The notes beneath the pieces were generated by a model. The model was given only the letters and a program-made list of their open reading frames with translations. It was not told where the DNA came from and searched no databases. DNA of 64,000 bases from Heterostelium multicystogenum (taxonomy: Eukaryota > Evosea > Eumycetozoa > Acytosteliales > Acytosteliaceae): assembly GCA_003667245.1 (NCBI GenBank), contig RCNN01000146.1, positions 28,048-92,047 of the forward strand, in the 5' to 3' direction. The stretch's first letter is position 1, and each line of letters starts with the position of its first letter. Position numbers and translations under genes: made by a program. Below, piece by piece: positions 50,547-62,566 of this stretch.

Positions 50547-51412
50547 ATGGAAACAATAGAATTAATACCAATTGTAATCACTGGACCATCTGGTGCTGGT
50601 AAAGGAACTTGTATGTCATACATATTGCCAATCAATATCTGCTGATATCTTATCCACAATCTTCTTATAATAGAGAAGAAAGAGATATTGATATAGATAG
50701 ATAGATAATTCAAATGAATACACTCTTATCTAACATACTTTGCTTGCTTATCATTTCATTGACTTAATGTTCGCTCTTTCGTTCTTTATCGCTTGTCTGT
50801 ATTTTTTAAAATGAAGTAATCGAAAAGCTAAAGAAAGAATTTAGTGGAAGTTTCGGATTCAGCGTTTCACATACAACTAGAAAACCAAGAGTTGGTGAGG
50901 TAGATGGTGTACATTATCACTTTACAACCATCGAGGCCATCGAGAAAGACATTGCCAATGGATTGTTCATTGAAACTGCAAACGTTCATGGTAACTACTA
51001 TGGTACTTCAAAGAAAGCATTGCAAGACGTTTTGGATCAAGGAAAGATCTGTCTTTTGGATATCGATGTTCAAGGATGTGAGTCCGTAAAGAAAGCTTCT
51101 ATTCCATGTAAATTCATCTTCATTGCTCCGCCATCTTTTGAAGAGTTGGAAAAGAGATTAAGAGGACGGTAAGTAACAATAAAGAAAGATAAGATTCGTC
51201 GGAGCATGTCACTAACTTGGATCAACAGTGGTACTGAAACAGAAGAATCAATTCAAAAGAGATTAGCAAACGCAAGAAAGGAGATGTCATACCAAGATAT
51301 CAAAGGATTCTTTGATAACATTATTGTCAACGATAATTTAGAGAAAGCATACGAAAGTTTAAGATCAATTGTAATGCCCTATCTAAATGTTCAAAAGAAC
51401 TCCACCAAATAA
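50547..51412 (+). CDS. Guanylate kinase
   Basis: Exons 50547-50610, 50817-51168 and 51229-51412, all GT-AG, giving 199 residues, the typical length, with no frame break. The P-loop is GPSGAGKGT (residues 12-20), split from the rest by intron 1. GMP-binding residues lie in [20 protein letters not shown], and [10 protein letters not shown] and LLDIDVQG complete the core. [30 protein letters not shown] is the lid and C-terminal helix region. The enzyme phosphorylates GMP to GDP with ATP in the cytosol and is essential for GTP and cGMP supply. The start is the first ATG after an AT-rich leader and is supported by the P-loop distance. Confidence 0.95.
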
Positions 51413-51556
51413 TAACAATAACTTTAATATTTAAGTATAAATAATAATAAACTATTTATTTGTTTTAATTTTTGATAGATTATTGTATGTACATACAGAC
51501 ATTTATTTAATTGTCTGTTTTAAATAATGATGTAAGAATTGACAGGTGTTGTTTAT

Positions 51557-51940
51557 CTAATGATTTTCATTTGCATCTTCAACATGTTTGATTCTGCCTT
51601 CAGGATTACCATCAAATATTCTGTGACGTTGCATCAGCTTATCATGTATGCATTCATGTATTTCTTCCTGTGGCATTGCTGGTAATGGTTGTTGATTATT
51701 AGGCTCAGACTCTGCTAGGATACTATCAGTTGGAACACGGTTACGTTGTATACTCTCATATCCTTCTCTAATAATTTGATTTATAGATTTCTTTGATTCG
51801 TTATCTGACATTGCTGTTGTTATTTTGTTATTATTAATATCTTTATTAATATTGTGGTTGTCGTTAGCTAATATACAGCTATTGAATAAAATAATAATGA
51901 TTAAAAAAATAAATGAAATTGGATATATATGTCTAAACAT
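51557..51940 (-). CDS. Small secreted protein, possibly a leishmanolysin-like N-terminal fragment
   Basis: Single exon, 127 residues. Residues 1-25 form a strong signal peptide (hydrophobic FIFLIIIILF core, then ILAN). An Asn/Asp/Lys-rich segment follows, then a more conserved-looking end with HECIHDKLMQRHRIF and PEGRIKHVED. The CIHD-type motif recalls the propeptide start of leishmanolysin-family (M8) proteins, but no HExxH protease domain follows downstream on this strand, so it is either a truncated relative or an unrelated secreted protein. It converges on guanylate kinase. I am confident it is a gene, not of its family. Confidence 0.5.
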   Translation of the reverse strand: MFRHIYPISFIFLIIIILFNSCILANDNHNINKDINNNKITTAMSDNESKKSINQIIREGYESIQRNRVPTDSILAESEPNNQQPLPAMPQEEIHECIHDKLMQRHRIFDGNPEGRIKHVEDANENH

Positions 51941-52896
51941 CCTAGTAATTCGAACGTATAAATATTTATTAATAATAATTAATATTTAATATTGTCATTT
52001 AAAATTTTTATTAATCTTATTTTAATAAAAATAAACAAAAATGTCCATGTATTGGTTTTTTGTTTGTGGTGTTTTTCAATGAATAATATTAAGGTTATTA
52101 GTTATCTTATATTTTAGGGGTTATTATTTTATATAGCTGATAAAAATTGTAAATAAAATAAAAGTGAATATGGAGAGCGCTAATAGATTGAAGTGGTTGG
52201 ATATGGTATCACACTTATCTTGGTCTCCAATATTGTGAACATAGGTACTTGGCATTGAAACATTGCTCTATTGACATGAATTGACTATTCTGGGGAGTAG
52301 TTTTCAATCCTTCCTCATATCTAGTTTTTGGACAATCAATGTTCTCTCGATTATTGCCAATCACTTGTGCAAATGTCTGGGAAGAGTACAACAATCGTCA
52401 ACTTGGGAAATGATGAAATCGTCGATGGGTCAACCATTGTCATCTTCTTAATTTGCACAAACAGACTACTCATATGAACATACCTTATGAGCAAAAAACA
52501 AAAGATATTATTATTTAACCTCATTAAAATAATTTATATTAATACAAAGAGTATTTTTAACGGTACATTGTGCTGGACTTCAATCCATCCATCAAGTTAA
52601 ACAATCCAATTAATTTACACCAATCGATTGTAAAGAGAAATTCATAAAAGTCATTCATAATTTATTAGTATCCAATAATAGCTATTATCTAATAATCATA
52701 AATATTCAAACAAATATGATTTGATATATTATTTGAATGAATTTGAGATATTCTATTCTACATAATTGTTTAAACTTCAACAATAGGTAACTATATTTAA
52801 AAAAAGAATTCATTCTGTCATTTTATTAGTTTAAAGTAAAGGATTATAGAAAACAATAAGATAGTATAACACCTTTGGAGTATTACTAGTAATAGT
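51941..52896. other. Spacer with a coding relic
   Basis: AT-rich DNA between two minus-strand genes. Only the 52215-52400 segment has coding character and is listed separately; the rest shows nothing recognisable. Confidence 0.4.
52215..52400 (-). pseudogene. Decayed coding fragment, unidentified
   Basis: On the minus strand a 60-codon open stretch ends in TAA at 52215-52217 and has good protein-like composition (for example ENIDCPKTRYEEGLKT and SIEQCFNAKYLCSQYW, three Cys). It has no start codon or splice-acceptor context that I trust. A second frame just upstream (KMTMVDPSTISSFPKL) suggests a frameshifted continuation. It is probably the 3' end of a broken gene; no family is recognised. 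Confidence 0.35.
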
Positions 52897-55527
52897 TCAC
52901 CAATAATTTAATCTCTTGTAGTTGGTAGTTTTTTGAACGATGGATTCTGTGACTTCAATATAGTATGGTAATTTTTCCATGTCCAGTTGATTTTGAAGCC
53001 ATTTGGATGCTTTAGAAACAATAAGTGTCCATTGTGATTTCTTTTCAGCATATTTCAATTTTAATATTGCCATGACCAAGAAAGTAGTCCACTGTTCATT
53101 TGTCAATTCATTGCCAAGATCTTCTTTGAGAATAGAAGATACTTCGGTTGGAACTGAGTGCCATGATCCGGTTGCTCTTTGTAGTTTCAAAATCTTTATC
53201 ATCAAATCATTACTGAAAATGATATTATAATCTCTATCTCTATCCCTATCTCTATCCCTATCTCTATCCCTATCTCTATCCCTATCTCTTTCTCTTTCTC
53301 TTTCTCTTTCTCTTTCTCTTTCTCTTTCTCTTTCTCTTTCTCTTTCTCTTTCTCTATCTCTATCTCTATCTCTATCTCTATCTCTATCTCTATCTCTTTC
53401 TTTTTCTCTATATATAACTCTATCTCTATCTCTTTCTCTTTCTCTTTCTCTTTCTCTTTCTCTTTCTCTTTCTCTATCTCTATCTCTACCTCTATCTATA
53501 TCTCTACTTGAAGTTCCTTGAAGATTTGATGTTGGTTGTTGCGGTAAAGATATAAGTCTCTGACGTTTACATTCGCTCATTTTGATAGTTGAAATTCCTT
53601 GAAGATTTAAAATTGGTTGATCAACTTGTGGAGTCTTGATATGTGGGTTGATATTTGATATATTCAGCATTGATTCCTGAGTATCAACCTTTGCGTCATT
53701 TGTTACAATAAAAGATGTATAATTGGAAGTCAATTGATATTTTTTGGAGAGTCGAATAATCTCTAATTTAATATTGTTTTTAGAGTCAGGGTTGTTCTTT
53801 TCTTCTAACTCAAGGTCTTTGACTATTAGGTTTGCCGTCATTGTTTGCAAGGATACACTCTTGGTGCAACGAATAAAATCTATTGGCATCTCATAGACGA
53901 GTGTGTGACCATCAGGAGCTTCAGCTGTGATCTTGATGCTTTTGGTTGGGATTTCATCGGCGGTTTGTTTGAAAATTCCTGGCACCTTGAAATTTTCCAA
54001 CAAGGCATATACATTCATTCTCTCATGAGCAAATATAGGTCTTATAAATTTAGGGGATTGAACTACCTTGAGTCCATTCCAATCTATCTTAATATTTGAT
54101 ATGGTTGGATGCATGGAAATGCTTAGAAGTCTAATTACTTGTTCATTCATTGTTTCAGATTCATCTGAAATCATCTCATGGTATCCTTTACAAGCAAGTG
54201 CTATGTTTTCACGAGTGTACCATCAACGGATTTTCCAATTCCAAAAGAAAATATTCTCGATGTATAGCAGTTCTTAACTAAATAACTGACAACTTGATCA
54301 CTATTATCTACTTCGCCGTCAGTAACTGAGTAAATACAAAGTTTTAGTATTCTTGTTGATTTTTCATTGTAGTAACATTACTTACAAATAAATAATTGTC
54401 TTGGATATTTTGAATCGACAGGGGTCTTGAAGATCCATTCAATAGGTGGCAATATATCGGTGCCACCCAAGTTTGCTTTGACATGAGTATCGATATAATT
54501 ACTTGCTTTCTCAAGAGTATGGTCATTGTATGGCTGGGAGGTTGGAAAAAGAGAGATATGATTGGTTCCAAATAATACAATATTGAATTTACACTTTTCA
54601 TTGAGGGATCGTATTATTATATTTAGACAAGCTGCAGCACATTTGATTCTTTTGTTGGCCATGCTTCCAGAACAGTCCATTAAGAATATATATTCTGAAT
54701 GTTGATCGTAGTTCGGTGTTTCAAATCTATATAAACAGTGGTTTGGATAGAAATCTAGAGCTAATGCATAATCGTCATCTCTATTCTCAAGTGTATATGT
54801 TTGGAATTGTAATACTAGTATCCAATTTAATCTCAACTACAATGTGGAAGTTATCAGGCATTTTAAGAATTTCGAAATTCAATGAGGCAGTCTTCTTCTC
54901 AGTGTTCACCTCCCTATAATATTCCTTTCCACCATGGCCTAGGAGTTGAATCGATTCGATAGATTTTGATTGGCTCACATTCATGCTAAACTTTACATTC
55001 GACACAAGCAAAGGTATCATTTGACGATGAAGGGAGTAAACAAGAGTCTCATCGTGAGAATCAATTTAGAAATCATTGTGAATCCTATTGTGATTGGATT
55101 CTCGGTTGGTGCAATGTTTCCAAGCTTAATTTCGAAAGAGTAAGCTTTTTTGTTGTTGGAGCAAAGGAAAGCCTGTTGACCGCTGCAATTGCATCATTGT
55201 TAAATGTTTAGCGCCTCTTCATTCTCCATGATCTCAGCTTCCATCATCTTGCCATCTACTGTTACAGAGAATTTGCTGATTGGTAGCATCCTCAGCAAGT
55301 GGTATTCTAAAGACTGCTTCGACTGGCTGCGGAAAAGAATTTTTGTAAGACTGCGAGAAATGAGTAGTCACAACAGAATCAGAAATCTCTACATTGATTT
55401 GAGCATTGGTGATGCAAAAACTGTGGTTGATCCGTCGGGTATTGTGATAGTGTTGGGCAAAAATTCCTGAATGATAGAATTGATCATTCAATGAGGAATA
55501 AAAATAGATTTGGTGGTAAATATTCAT
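52897..55527 (-). CDS. VIT and von Willebrand factor A domain protein with long Arg-Asp/Glu repeat
   Basis: Minus strand, about 870 residues, with an intron at 54385-54327 (GTAAGT...CTCAG). Order: VIT domain (INVEISDSVVTTHFSQSY, QPVEAVFRIPLAED), linker, vWA domain with the MIDAS motif FLMDCSGSM, the GGTDI Thr and the Asp of TDGEVDNS. A beta-rich region follows, then about 100 residues of alternating Arg-Asp/Arg-Glu (53223-53506), and a C-terminal helical module (KILKLQRATGSWHSV ... WTLIVSKASKWLQ). The same VIT-vWA-C-terminal layout is found in VWA5A and in the vault PARP (PARP4) of animals, and many dictyostelid proteins share it. Frame slips are inferred at about 55445, 55275, 55205, 55060 and 54210. 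The exact start is uncertain; 55527 is the first Met in a usable frame. Confidence 0.75.
53226..53510. repeat. CTCTAT/CTCTTT hexanucleotide microsatellite in coding DNA
   Basis: Plus-strand units TCTCTA, TCCCTA and TCTCTT alternate in blocks for about 285 bp. On the minus strand they encode Arg-Asp and Arg-Glu dipeptides. Block structure (about 10 RD, then 11 RE, then RD again) suggests repeated slippage expansions that kept the frame. Confidence 0.95.
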
Positions 55528-57655
55528 GAATTTAATGATTGATGAAAGTAAATATTGTTTTTTTTTGTGATTTGCTTTTTGATAAAAAACTGTAATCAAG
55601 CACTTAAATTATATTTAATTTAAAAATTGTATCTTCAACTAGTTATTCCTCATTTGGAACTTCGAAAAAATTTACCAATAAATCAAGAAAAATACCATTT
55701 GAAAATTAAAATAATAGTATTTAAATTTCAGAATGATAACTTATATTAAATAATATCTTAGTTTAAATTTTCAAATTCATTCTTAGTGTATTCTCAAAAT
55801 TTAAATAAAAGATGTAGTAAAAAAACAATATATCTATTCAAACACTGAGTCTTATTTGAGAACCGAATAATTATAGAAAATATTGATAAACTATGGTCAG
55901 ACTAAAATTAATTTTATTGAGCTAGAGATTCATTAAGCTGGTTAGCAATATCTCACTTCATCCATTTGAGATGGGTGGTTATGATTATCCCACAAGTGAA
56001 CTCTACATTCAGATAGATCCCAAGAATAAAGATTGAGAGTTGAATGAAGTGAAGAAACATTCAATTGGAATTAAGGATATATGAACATTTGGAGACAACA
56101 ATTCATCAAGCTATAAAATATATCGGGAGATTAAAATGAGTTTTTGGTATCATTTTCGTTGCTCTTTTGTGTTATCTAGTGGTGGTGGTTTAAATGGTCC
56201 AAAGGAAATGAGAAATTTCACAACTACATTGCGTTTTCTTCTTACAAAGATTACGAACAAATTGAAATTCAGGAAAAAATGGCTACAAACATCATGAAAT
56301 TTTCTTTTGATATCCCTTTCAGTAGTAACTGAAGATAATTGTGAAAATGTTTGTAAAAACATTTGAACTTTCAGTTTGTGGTTGTTTAATTAGTAAAGAA
56401 GATGAAGATATGAAAGTTAGGATATAGAGGGTTAATATCTTTTCCTTGCTAATAAATGAATTATCATCTCTTTTACAATTGTATAATTACAATTTATACA
56501 ATTAAAATTTAATTAAAAATAAATCAAATTTCTTGATTAATTAAAAACAAAATTAAATTGGTGACTGAAAAGGATCTCTTTCATCATAGAGTTTTTATGC
56601 CCCTTTAAATCCACTGCTCTTCAAAATAACCTTTTCAGTCACCAATTTTTGAAGTGGGGTTTTGCAATAAATTGAACTTTATGTAAACTATAGTTTATTA
56701 ATGCATAAAATGAGTACAATTATCAATGATTAAAATAGTGGTCGTCAATATTTAATAATCACTGAAAGAACTAAAAAACAAACTCTTTGTGTGTTCTACT
56801 CCTATGAAGAGGGATTGTCTTTAAATATTGGTATTTGTTATATGAGCAACTTAATCAATTCATCTTAAAATATCACAAATTGCATAACCCCACACCAATT
56901 TAGTCGTAAATTAAAAAAAGTAAAAATTTCAAAAATGGGGTAGAATTGTCAATTAGGGAAGTTTAACTTGCCTTTTTACCATGTTTTTACAAAAAGGTTG
57001 TCTGCGTTACTGAAAGAGATATGGACTCAGGTATTACTGTGCCTATCTTGCTCCAAAGGAATATCATCAGCAAATGAAAAAGAGATATCACAGAATATAT
57101 GATCTTATTTACATTTACAAAAGATTATAATTATTTCGTGTTCATTAATGTTAAGTTAATTTATATCGGCGATTGCTAATTTTCTTTAAAACAAAGATTG
57201 AAATTTGTAATCTCAATTCAATCTTTGTAAACATGAATTGTTGGTTTAACTTTGTGGCCACTAATCGGGAATATGAATAAAATAACCTCTTGGAGGCAAC
57301 CTTGATACTAGAAGTGATCATATTTCTCAAAAATAGATGTAGTCTTCTATGTTTTATGCGAACCAATGAATAAGCGGTAATAGAAGAGACAGTCTTTTGA
57401 CTTAATGTGTTTTATTAATTAGTGATTTTTACTAATCTTGTTCATAATTCACCTTTAGGTGCTTACATTTCATTTGTATTTATTTATTTGTCATCATTTT
57501 TATTACTATTATTATCATTATTATTTATTTATTTTAGTTATTATAATCTACAGTGAGTTATTTATTATTTATTAAAATTGTTTTTCTCATTTATTTGTTT
57601 ACTCTTCTTTATTTTATGTATTATTTATCACTTTAGTAATTTTTCTAGTTTCAAT
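55528..57655. other. Gene-poor divergent region with a hairpin
   Basis: 2.1 kb between the VIT/vWA gene (-) and the Crinkler-like gene (+). It is AT-rich, with weakly coding-like scraps (about 55970-56040 and 56980-57100) but no sustained frame. The inverted repeat at 56555-56648 is listed separately. Small minus-strand frames at 56150-56362 and 57151-57366 have no support. Confidence 0.4.
56555..56648. repeat. Perfect inverted repeat (19-bp arms, 56-bp spacer)
   Basis: Arms at 56555-56573 (core TTGGTGACTGAAAAGG) and 56630-56648 are perfectly complementary across 19 bp. The 56-bp interior contains CTCTTTCATCATAGAG-like internal pairing. At 94 bp total it could be a minimal terminal-inverted-repeat element or a structured RNA. 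No target-site duplication is obvious, as the flanks are simply A/T-rich. Confidence 0.7.
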
Positions 57656-60063
57656 ATGTCTTCACCTTCCTCAGTTTCTATAAATCAAATCATCTCAATT
57701 GAAACTACATGTGAAGATGTTGTATCAATTTTAAAGTCGCTTGGTGGGAATGAAGATGAAGCCAAATATATCTATGACAAGGCTATTGATGGAGAATACA
57801 TAGTTACCAATCCAAAAGAAGATCTCATAAAGATTGGTATTAGAGATGGAATTGCTTCAAAAATAAAAAATAGAGCCCAAGTGGATCCAACTCGTAAGTA
57901 TCACTAACCTATATAAAAGCAAAGTTCTATCATAGTAACATTTCTTTTTTCTTATTCTTCTTACCTTCTTTCCTATCTACCGAACACACTTTAATTCGAT
58001 TTTAATCTCTGACTTACACACAGTGTCAATTGATGCAATGATCAAAAAAGGCTACAGTGCAAATCCAGATTTCCGGGTGTGTGTTGGAAAGAGAGGAAAT
58101 AACGACAAAGAATACAAAATATGCATTCCAAGGAAGAGAGAGATTCCTAGATATTGTGAATTATTATTTTAAAAAAAAACATTGAAAATTTCAAAATGAA
58201 TAACCAAGAAAAACATGCTTACACAATTCCTATCATTTCTGGTGGACTTGGCATTGGAAAATCTAGGTTTGGATTAGAATCATACCGGAGTGTGTGCAAA
58301 ATAATTCCAGAAGGAGATCTATGTGCATACGTTTGGATTGACTTCCTCTTTGGTGACTACATCAAAGAAACTTATAAATGTGACACAACAGATCTTGGTA
58401 CTCGACTTGCCTCTCATTTTTTCTTTGGAACCAATACTCAAAAATCCTTCCCGTATCTTCATCGCACAGAAAACCTTGCTTTTATCAGAGTCCTTGAATA
58501 CATTGAGAAGAATTTAGGACTCTCTCAAAGAAAGCAGCTCTATATAGTTCTGCATTTTGACGAATTCTATTATCTATCACAAGATAATCTTAAGCTTTTC
58601 GTTTCAATTATAGGAACTCATATCACAAGTAATAAAAAGCTAAACATCTGTTTGCTCCCCATATTCACAGGTACAGACTATAGCTTTGGAAGGACAGCTA
58701 TCCTTGCCTCGAGGTTGAATCAAGTTGATATCACACTTAGCCCTCTCACTCAAGAAGCCTCAAATCAAATTATCAAAACAGAGACAGTTCGTTTGGATTT
58801 TTCTCAAACACCTCCTTCAAACCTCTCAAAAATGTTAGTAAACAACTCTTTCTTTCCCTTTTTTGTTTCCACTCTCGGTGGAGTACCTAGATTCATTCAA
58901 CTCTTCTTGGATGCTTATCAAAAGTTTGCATATACTACGAAGTGGAGTGATTGCAAGTCTCTGTTATCGGTGATCTCCACAAAATTGATTAGTGATATCG
59001 AGTTGCAATACTATAATCAGTGGAAATCCATAGGTAAATCATCAGATGAATGCGTGAGAATGATGATCATGCTTTCACTCTCCTCTACATCAGTCAAAAG
59101 ATCAGACAAGCTTAACGGAATGACAGTCTCTGAGGTTCAAAACGCAGGACTCATTTTTTTTAAACAAAATCCAAAAACACGTCTACCACTGATGAAGCCA
59201 GATATCTGATTCACATGCCTTTAGCTATGATTCAAGCAATCAGCAAACAGTTAGATATTCCAGGCAAAGAGTTTCTTGATTTCACTCAGCAGTTTGACAG
59301 TCTCACATTCGAAAAAGTCATGATAGCAGTGCGACAGCTTCGTCAAAAACCTTTTATTCCGCATTAAAGGTTCTCAAATTCTTCTCAGAGACTTTATCCA
59401 GGTTGCACTTGGCCATCCCGAAGATTTAGATACTCCGGTGACCATCCACCCTCTTCAACTTGTACCGTGGAGTTAGTACCCCAGAGAATCATCTTTCGAT
59501 TCACTTGCATAAAATCAATGACATTCCAATCTTGAACTCTTTAGTTGACAAAACCATTGACCTCACTAGTGTAAGTATAAGAGTCTTCTCTCACTTAACA
59601 TCGATTCTAATAATTTACCATAGGGAGAATACTTGGTGATCAATGTCCCCAGGCTAAATCATTTGACTCTGTTGTTGATCTTAAGAGCGTTATTGATACC
59701 CACCAGTACAAATCTTCGATGAATATCACCAATGGTCTTCCGCCAAATACCCAACAAACCATCAAAATTGGCCGCTCTGGCAAGAATACAATCATGGGCG
59801 AACTGATGAAGATTAGCGATAAAGATCACCTGAGTTTTTATGAAGGAAGGAGATTTGTGATGGGTAAACAAACCTTTTGAAAAATTAGAAGAGATAAAAC
59901 TCAAAATCGAGACAAACCTAAAAACAAAAATTTCCCAAAAGAGTGATTCTCGTCTGCAATGAAAATTTTTGAACAATACGCTGGACCCTTTGCACATGCT
60001 TCTCTCTATATTCCAACTAAATTGGAAGATGCCAGGAAAGTATGGAGGAGGACGATGAATTGA
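57656..60063 (+). CDS. Crinkler-like P-loop NTPase protein with SAM-like N-terminal header, several frame breaks
   Basis: Exon 1 57656-57893 encodes a compact helical, SAM-like header (residues 20-75, with NEDEAKYIYDK and LIKIGIRDGIASKI). After a GTAAGT...CACAG intron, the main exon starts at 58024 and leads into a P-loop NTPase: Walker A GGLGIGKS (near 58240), hydrophobic strand plus acid YIVLHFDEF (near 58550, Walker B-like), and a sensor-like LLPIFTGTD. This matches the transposon-derived NTPase of Crinkler (CRN)-type proteins, usually followed by a restriction-endonuclease-fold domain. The C-terminal part (59210-60063, an intron near 59570-59623) is readable only across several frame breaks and ends with YAGPFAHASLYIP. 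Breaks are inferred near 58146, 59203, 59365, 59480, 59650 and 59880-59980. It may be a decaying gene. The family call rests on pattern recognition. Confidence 0.55.
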
Positions 60064-62566
60064 TGAAAGTTATTATTATGAGAAGAAAAGCGATGAAGAG
60101 ATGGATTTCATGGTTTATGAGTAGAATAAGAATAGATAGAATAAAAAAAAAAGTGTGTTATTTCAATATTAAAAATAAAATTTAAGAAGGATTTTTTATT
60201 GATTCTTTCATTTATAACATTTATTTCAGAATACGGAATAATGAGAATTGGATGACTATCTAATCATCATTCATCAGATAGAATCACGTAATCAAAATGT
60301 TTTTACCAATTAGTTATCGCAATACTGTTTAAAACCATCAAATTATGATATTTATTTACAAGGAGCTGGTCATTTCATTTAGTATGTTTTTAACATTACT
60401 AGAGTTTCACGGTCCTGACTAACTATATGTTATGAACATTTTGGGAGGCTATCATTCATCACTCTGTATGGTGTGATTAAGTCATATAAACATAACAACA
60501 GATCATATATCAATAATTGATACAGTCCTCTATGTTTTATGATATTTGAACATCCATCCAGAGTGAATCTTTGTCTTAAAATTAAAAAAAAAATCATTAT
60601 CCATGAAATTGGTCAGGTCTTTGATTATTTGCAAAACAAGTACATAGTACCAAGAATGCCTTCTGAGTCAACACCTTATGTCTCAATTCCTCTTTAACAT
60701 GATTATCTGTGTAATTTGGGTATACCACTGAAGTGTATTGACAATGTATTTCAAGGTAACCCAAGTCCATCGATGTTTGAACTCATTGAATGCTTGGAAG
60801 ATAAGATCAATGATTGTTGGTGTCTTTATTATTGATATATGATTTATTCAAGTATCAGAGTTGCCTATAAGAGTTTATCTGCGTTTATATTTTTGTTAAG
60901 AGGACACTTCTCGGGAATATGAAGAGAAACAAAGTTAGACCAACAACTACTTTTTTGAACTTAAGTTCTTAATGTATTTATTTCAGTAATATGTAAATTA
61001 TGTAGTATAGGCCACAACTGGCAAATGCTAAGGTAACTATTATATCTTTGGTTTCATTATAATTTTCTTCAACGAAGGTGTCACCAAAATGATTTTCATT
61101 AAATGATGATCATAATGTAGAAATTATTAATTATAATTAAATTAATTTTTTAGAGTTTCATAATGTTCTTTTATCAATGACCAAGGTTATCAGAGTATCT
61201 ATGACAGAATTCCGAAGCTTCCTTTTCTACAGAAGATGGGAGAGATTGACAAACATCAACCCTGTCTCTTACTAATATATATTGCAGGTCTAATAATCTC
61301 ACTTTGGATCCTAACTCCATCATATAGTATTTCACTACAAAAATGTCTTCTTGTACTAAAGATATCATAATAGTCAATTCAATCGAGAACTGGCATCAGG
61401 TATTTAAAGGTTCACAGGCTGGAATCGGTCAAATGATTATCTATTCTCGGTCAGGTACAATCGTTAGTAGAGACACAATATTGAATGGAGTCACAATTGT
61501 TCAAATTCAATCAACTGTAATACTCTTGGGCAAATCAAAAGGAATTCTGGTAGTTCAAAAACCTAAATGCCTTTGTGTTTGATCAGAGCAATCAACTTGG
61601 TGATCAATGACGATAATTCGTTACTAGACATTTGTACGACAACTGAAGAACATCAATTGGATCTCACAATGAGTTCAATTCGCAGAGTTTGGAAGTAAAA
61701 CTATCATTGGTTTCAATATGATTTTATACAACAACGGTGTCAATGATATGGTTTCTTTAGTACTCTTCACAAATCAATCCACTTCATATTTTGATTAAAC
61801 GATGATCTCATTCAATGATAATCAGTATTCACCAAGGTTTTTAGGCAACTATTATTTAAGCTAAAGCTAGGCTTCATGAAACTAATTTTCTATTAATTTC
61901 AATAACATTCATTTTCGACACAATTATGGAAGTCTCAATAGAGTCACATCGTAGAATCACAGTAAATCTCAATCATCTATTTTCATTTTGTCAACAACTA
62001 TACAATATTCAAAAATCAAAGTGGATATCTCTCCCGCAATCATCTCTTGTCGTCCTCCACACAAAGGTTTTAACATCATACAAGATTAATAGACAGGTCT
62101 AATGATATTCATCTATCAACACCAACAGACTATGGACATTTCTCTTTCCATTTCACAACGATAATATCAACTGATGATTGTGATGATAATTGGATATGTG
62201 CAAAGAACAAATTTCATTATATATTTAATAAAAATTTATATGTTTCAATAGTTTTGAATTTCATTATAATAAAATACCAATGTACTCAGATTGGAAAATG
62301 TTGCAAATATAACAATGCTAAATCAGTTACCTAATTCTACAACAACTTCATCATGATAAAATATACTTGATGTTTTAAATATTATAACAGTTATCCAAAT
62401 TGAATTTGAATTTGAATTAAAAACTACAAGCTTCTTTGATATTTAAACTCTAAACTGTAATCATTTTAGTTTTAAGATAGAATTAAACAAATTATTTAAT
62501 AATATCTTTTATTATCTACAGTTAATAAATTAATTTTAGATTTATCTTTATTACAACATTTCATTG
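60064..62566. other. Gene-poor region with decayed fragments
   Basis: 2.5 kb of AT-rich DNA. Apart from the relic at 60596-60835, short open frames at 61174-61377 (-), 61343-61582 (+) and about 61925-62101 (+) show no family resemblance and no splice structure. I see no RNA gene. Confidence 0.4.
60596..60835 (+). pseudogene. Decayed coding fragment, unidentified
   Basis: Two abutting open stretches read as one protein-like segment of about 75 residues: IHEIGQVFDYLQNKYIVPRM up to a TAA at 60695, then DYLCNLGIPLKCIDNVFQGN and SMFELIECLEDKINDCW in a shifted frame to a TGA at 60833. Composition is clearly coding-like, with hydrophobic/charged patterning and no low complexity. No start codon, no flanking exons, and the window around it is non-coding. 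Probably a remnant of a broken or truncated gene; no family is recognised. Confidence 0.4.

Noticed and set aside
61174..61582. Opposite-strand open frames of 67 and 79 codons
   Set aside because: They overlap each other in antisense, have no family resemblance or splice context, and sit in decayed AT-rich DNA.
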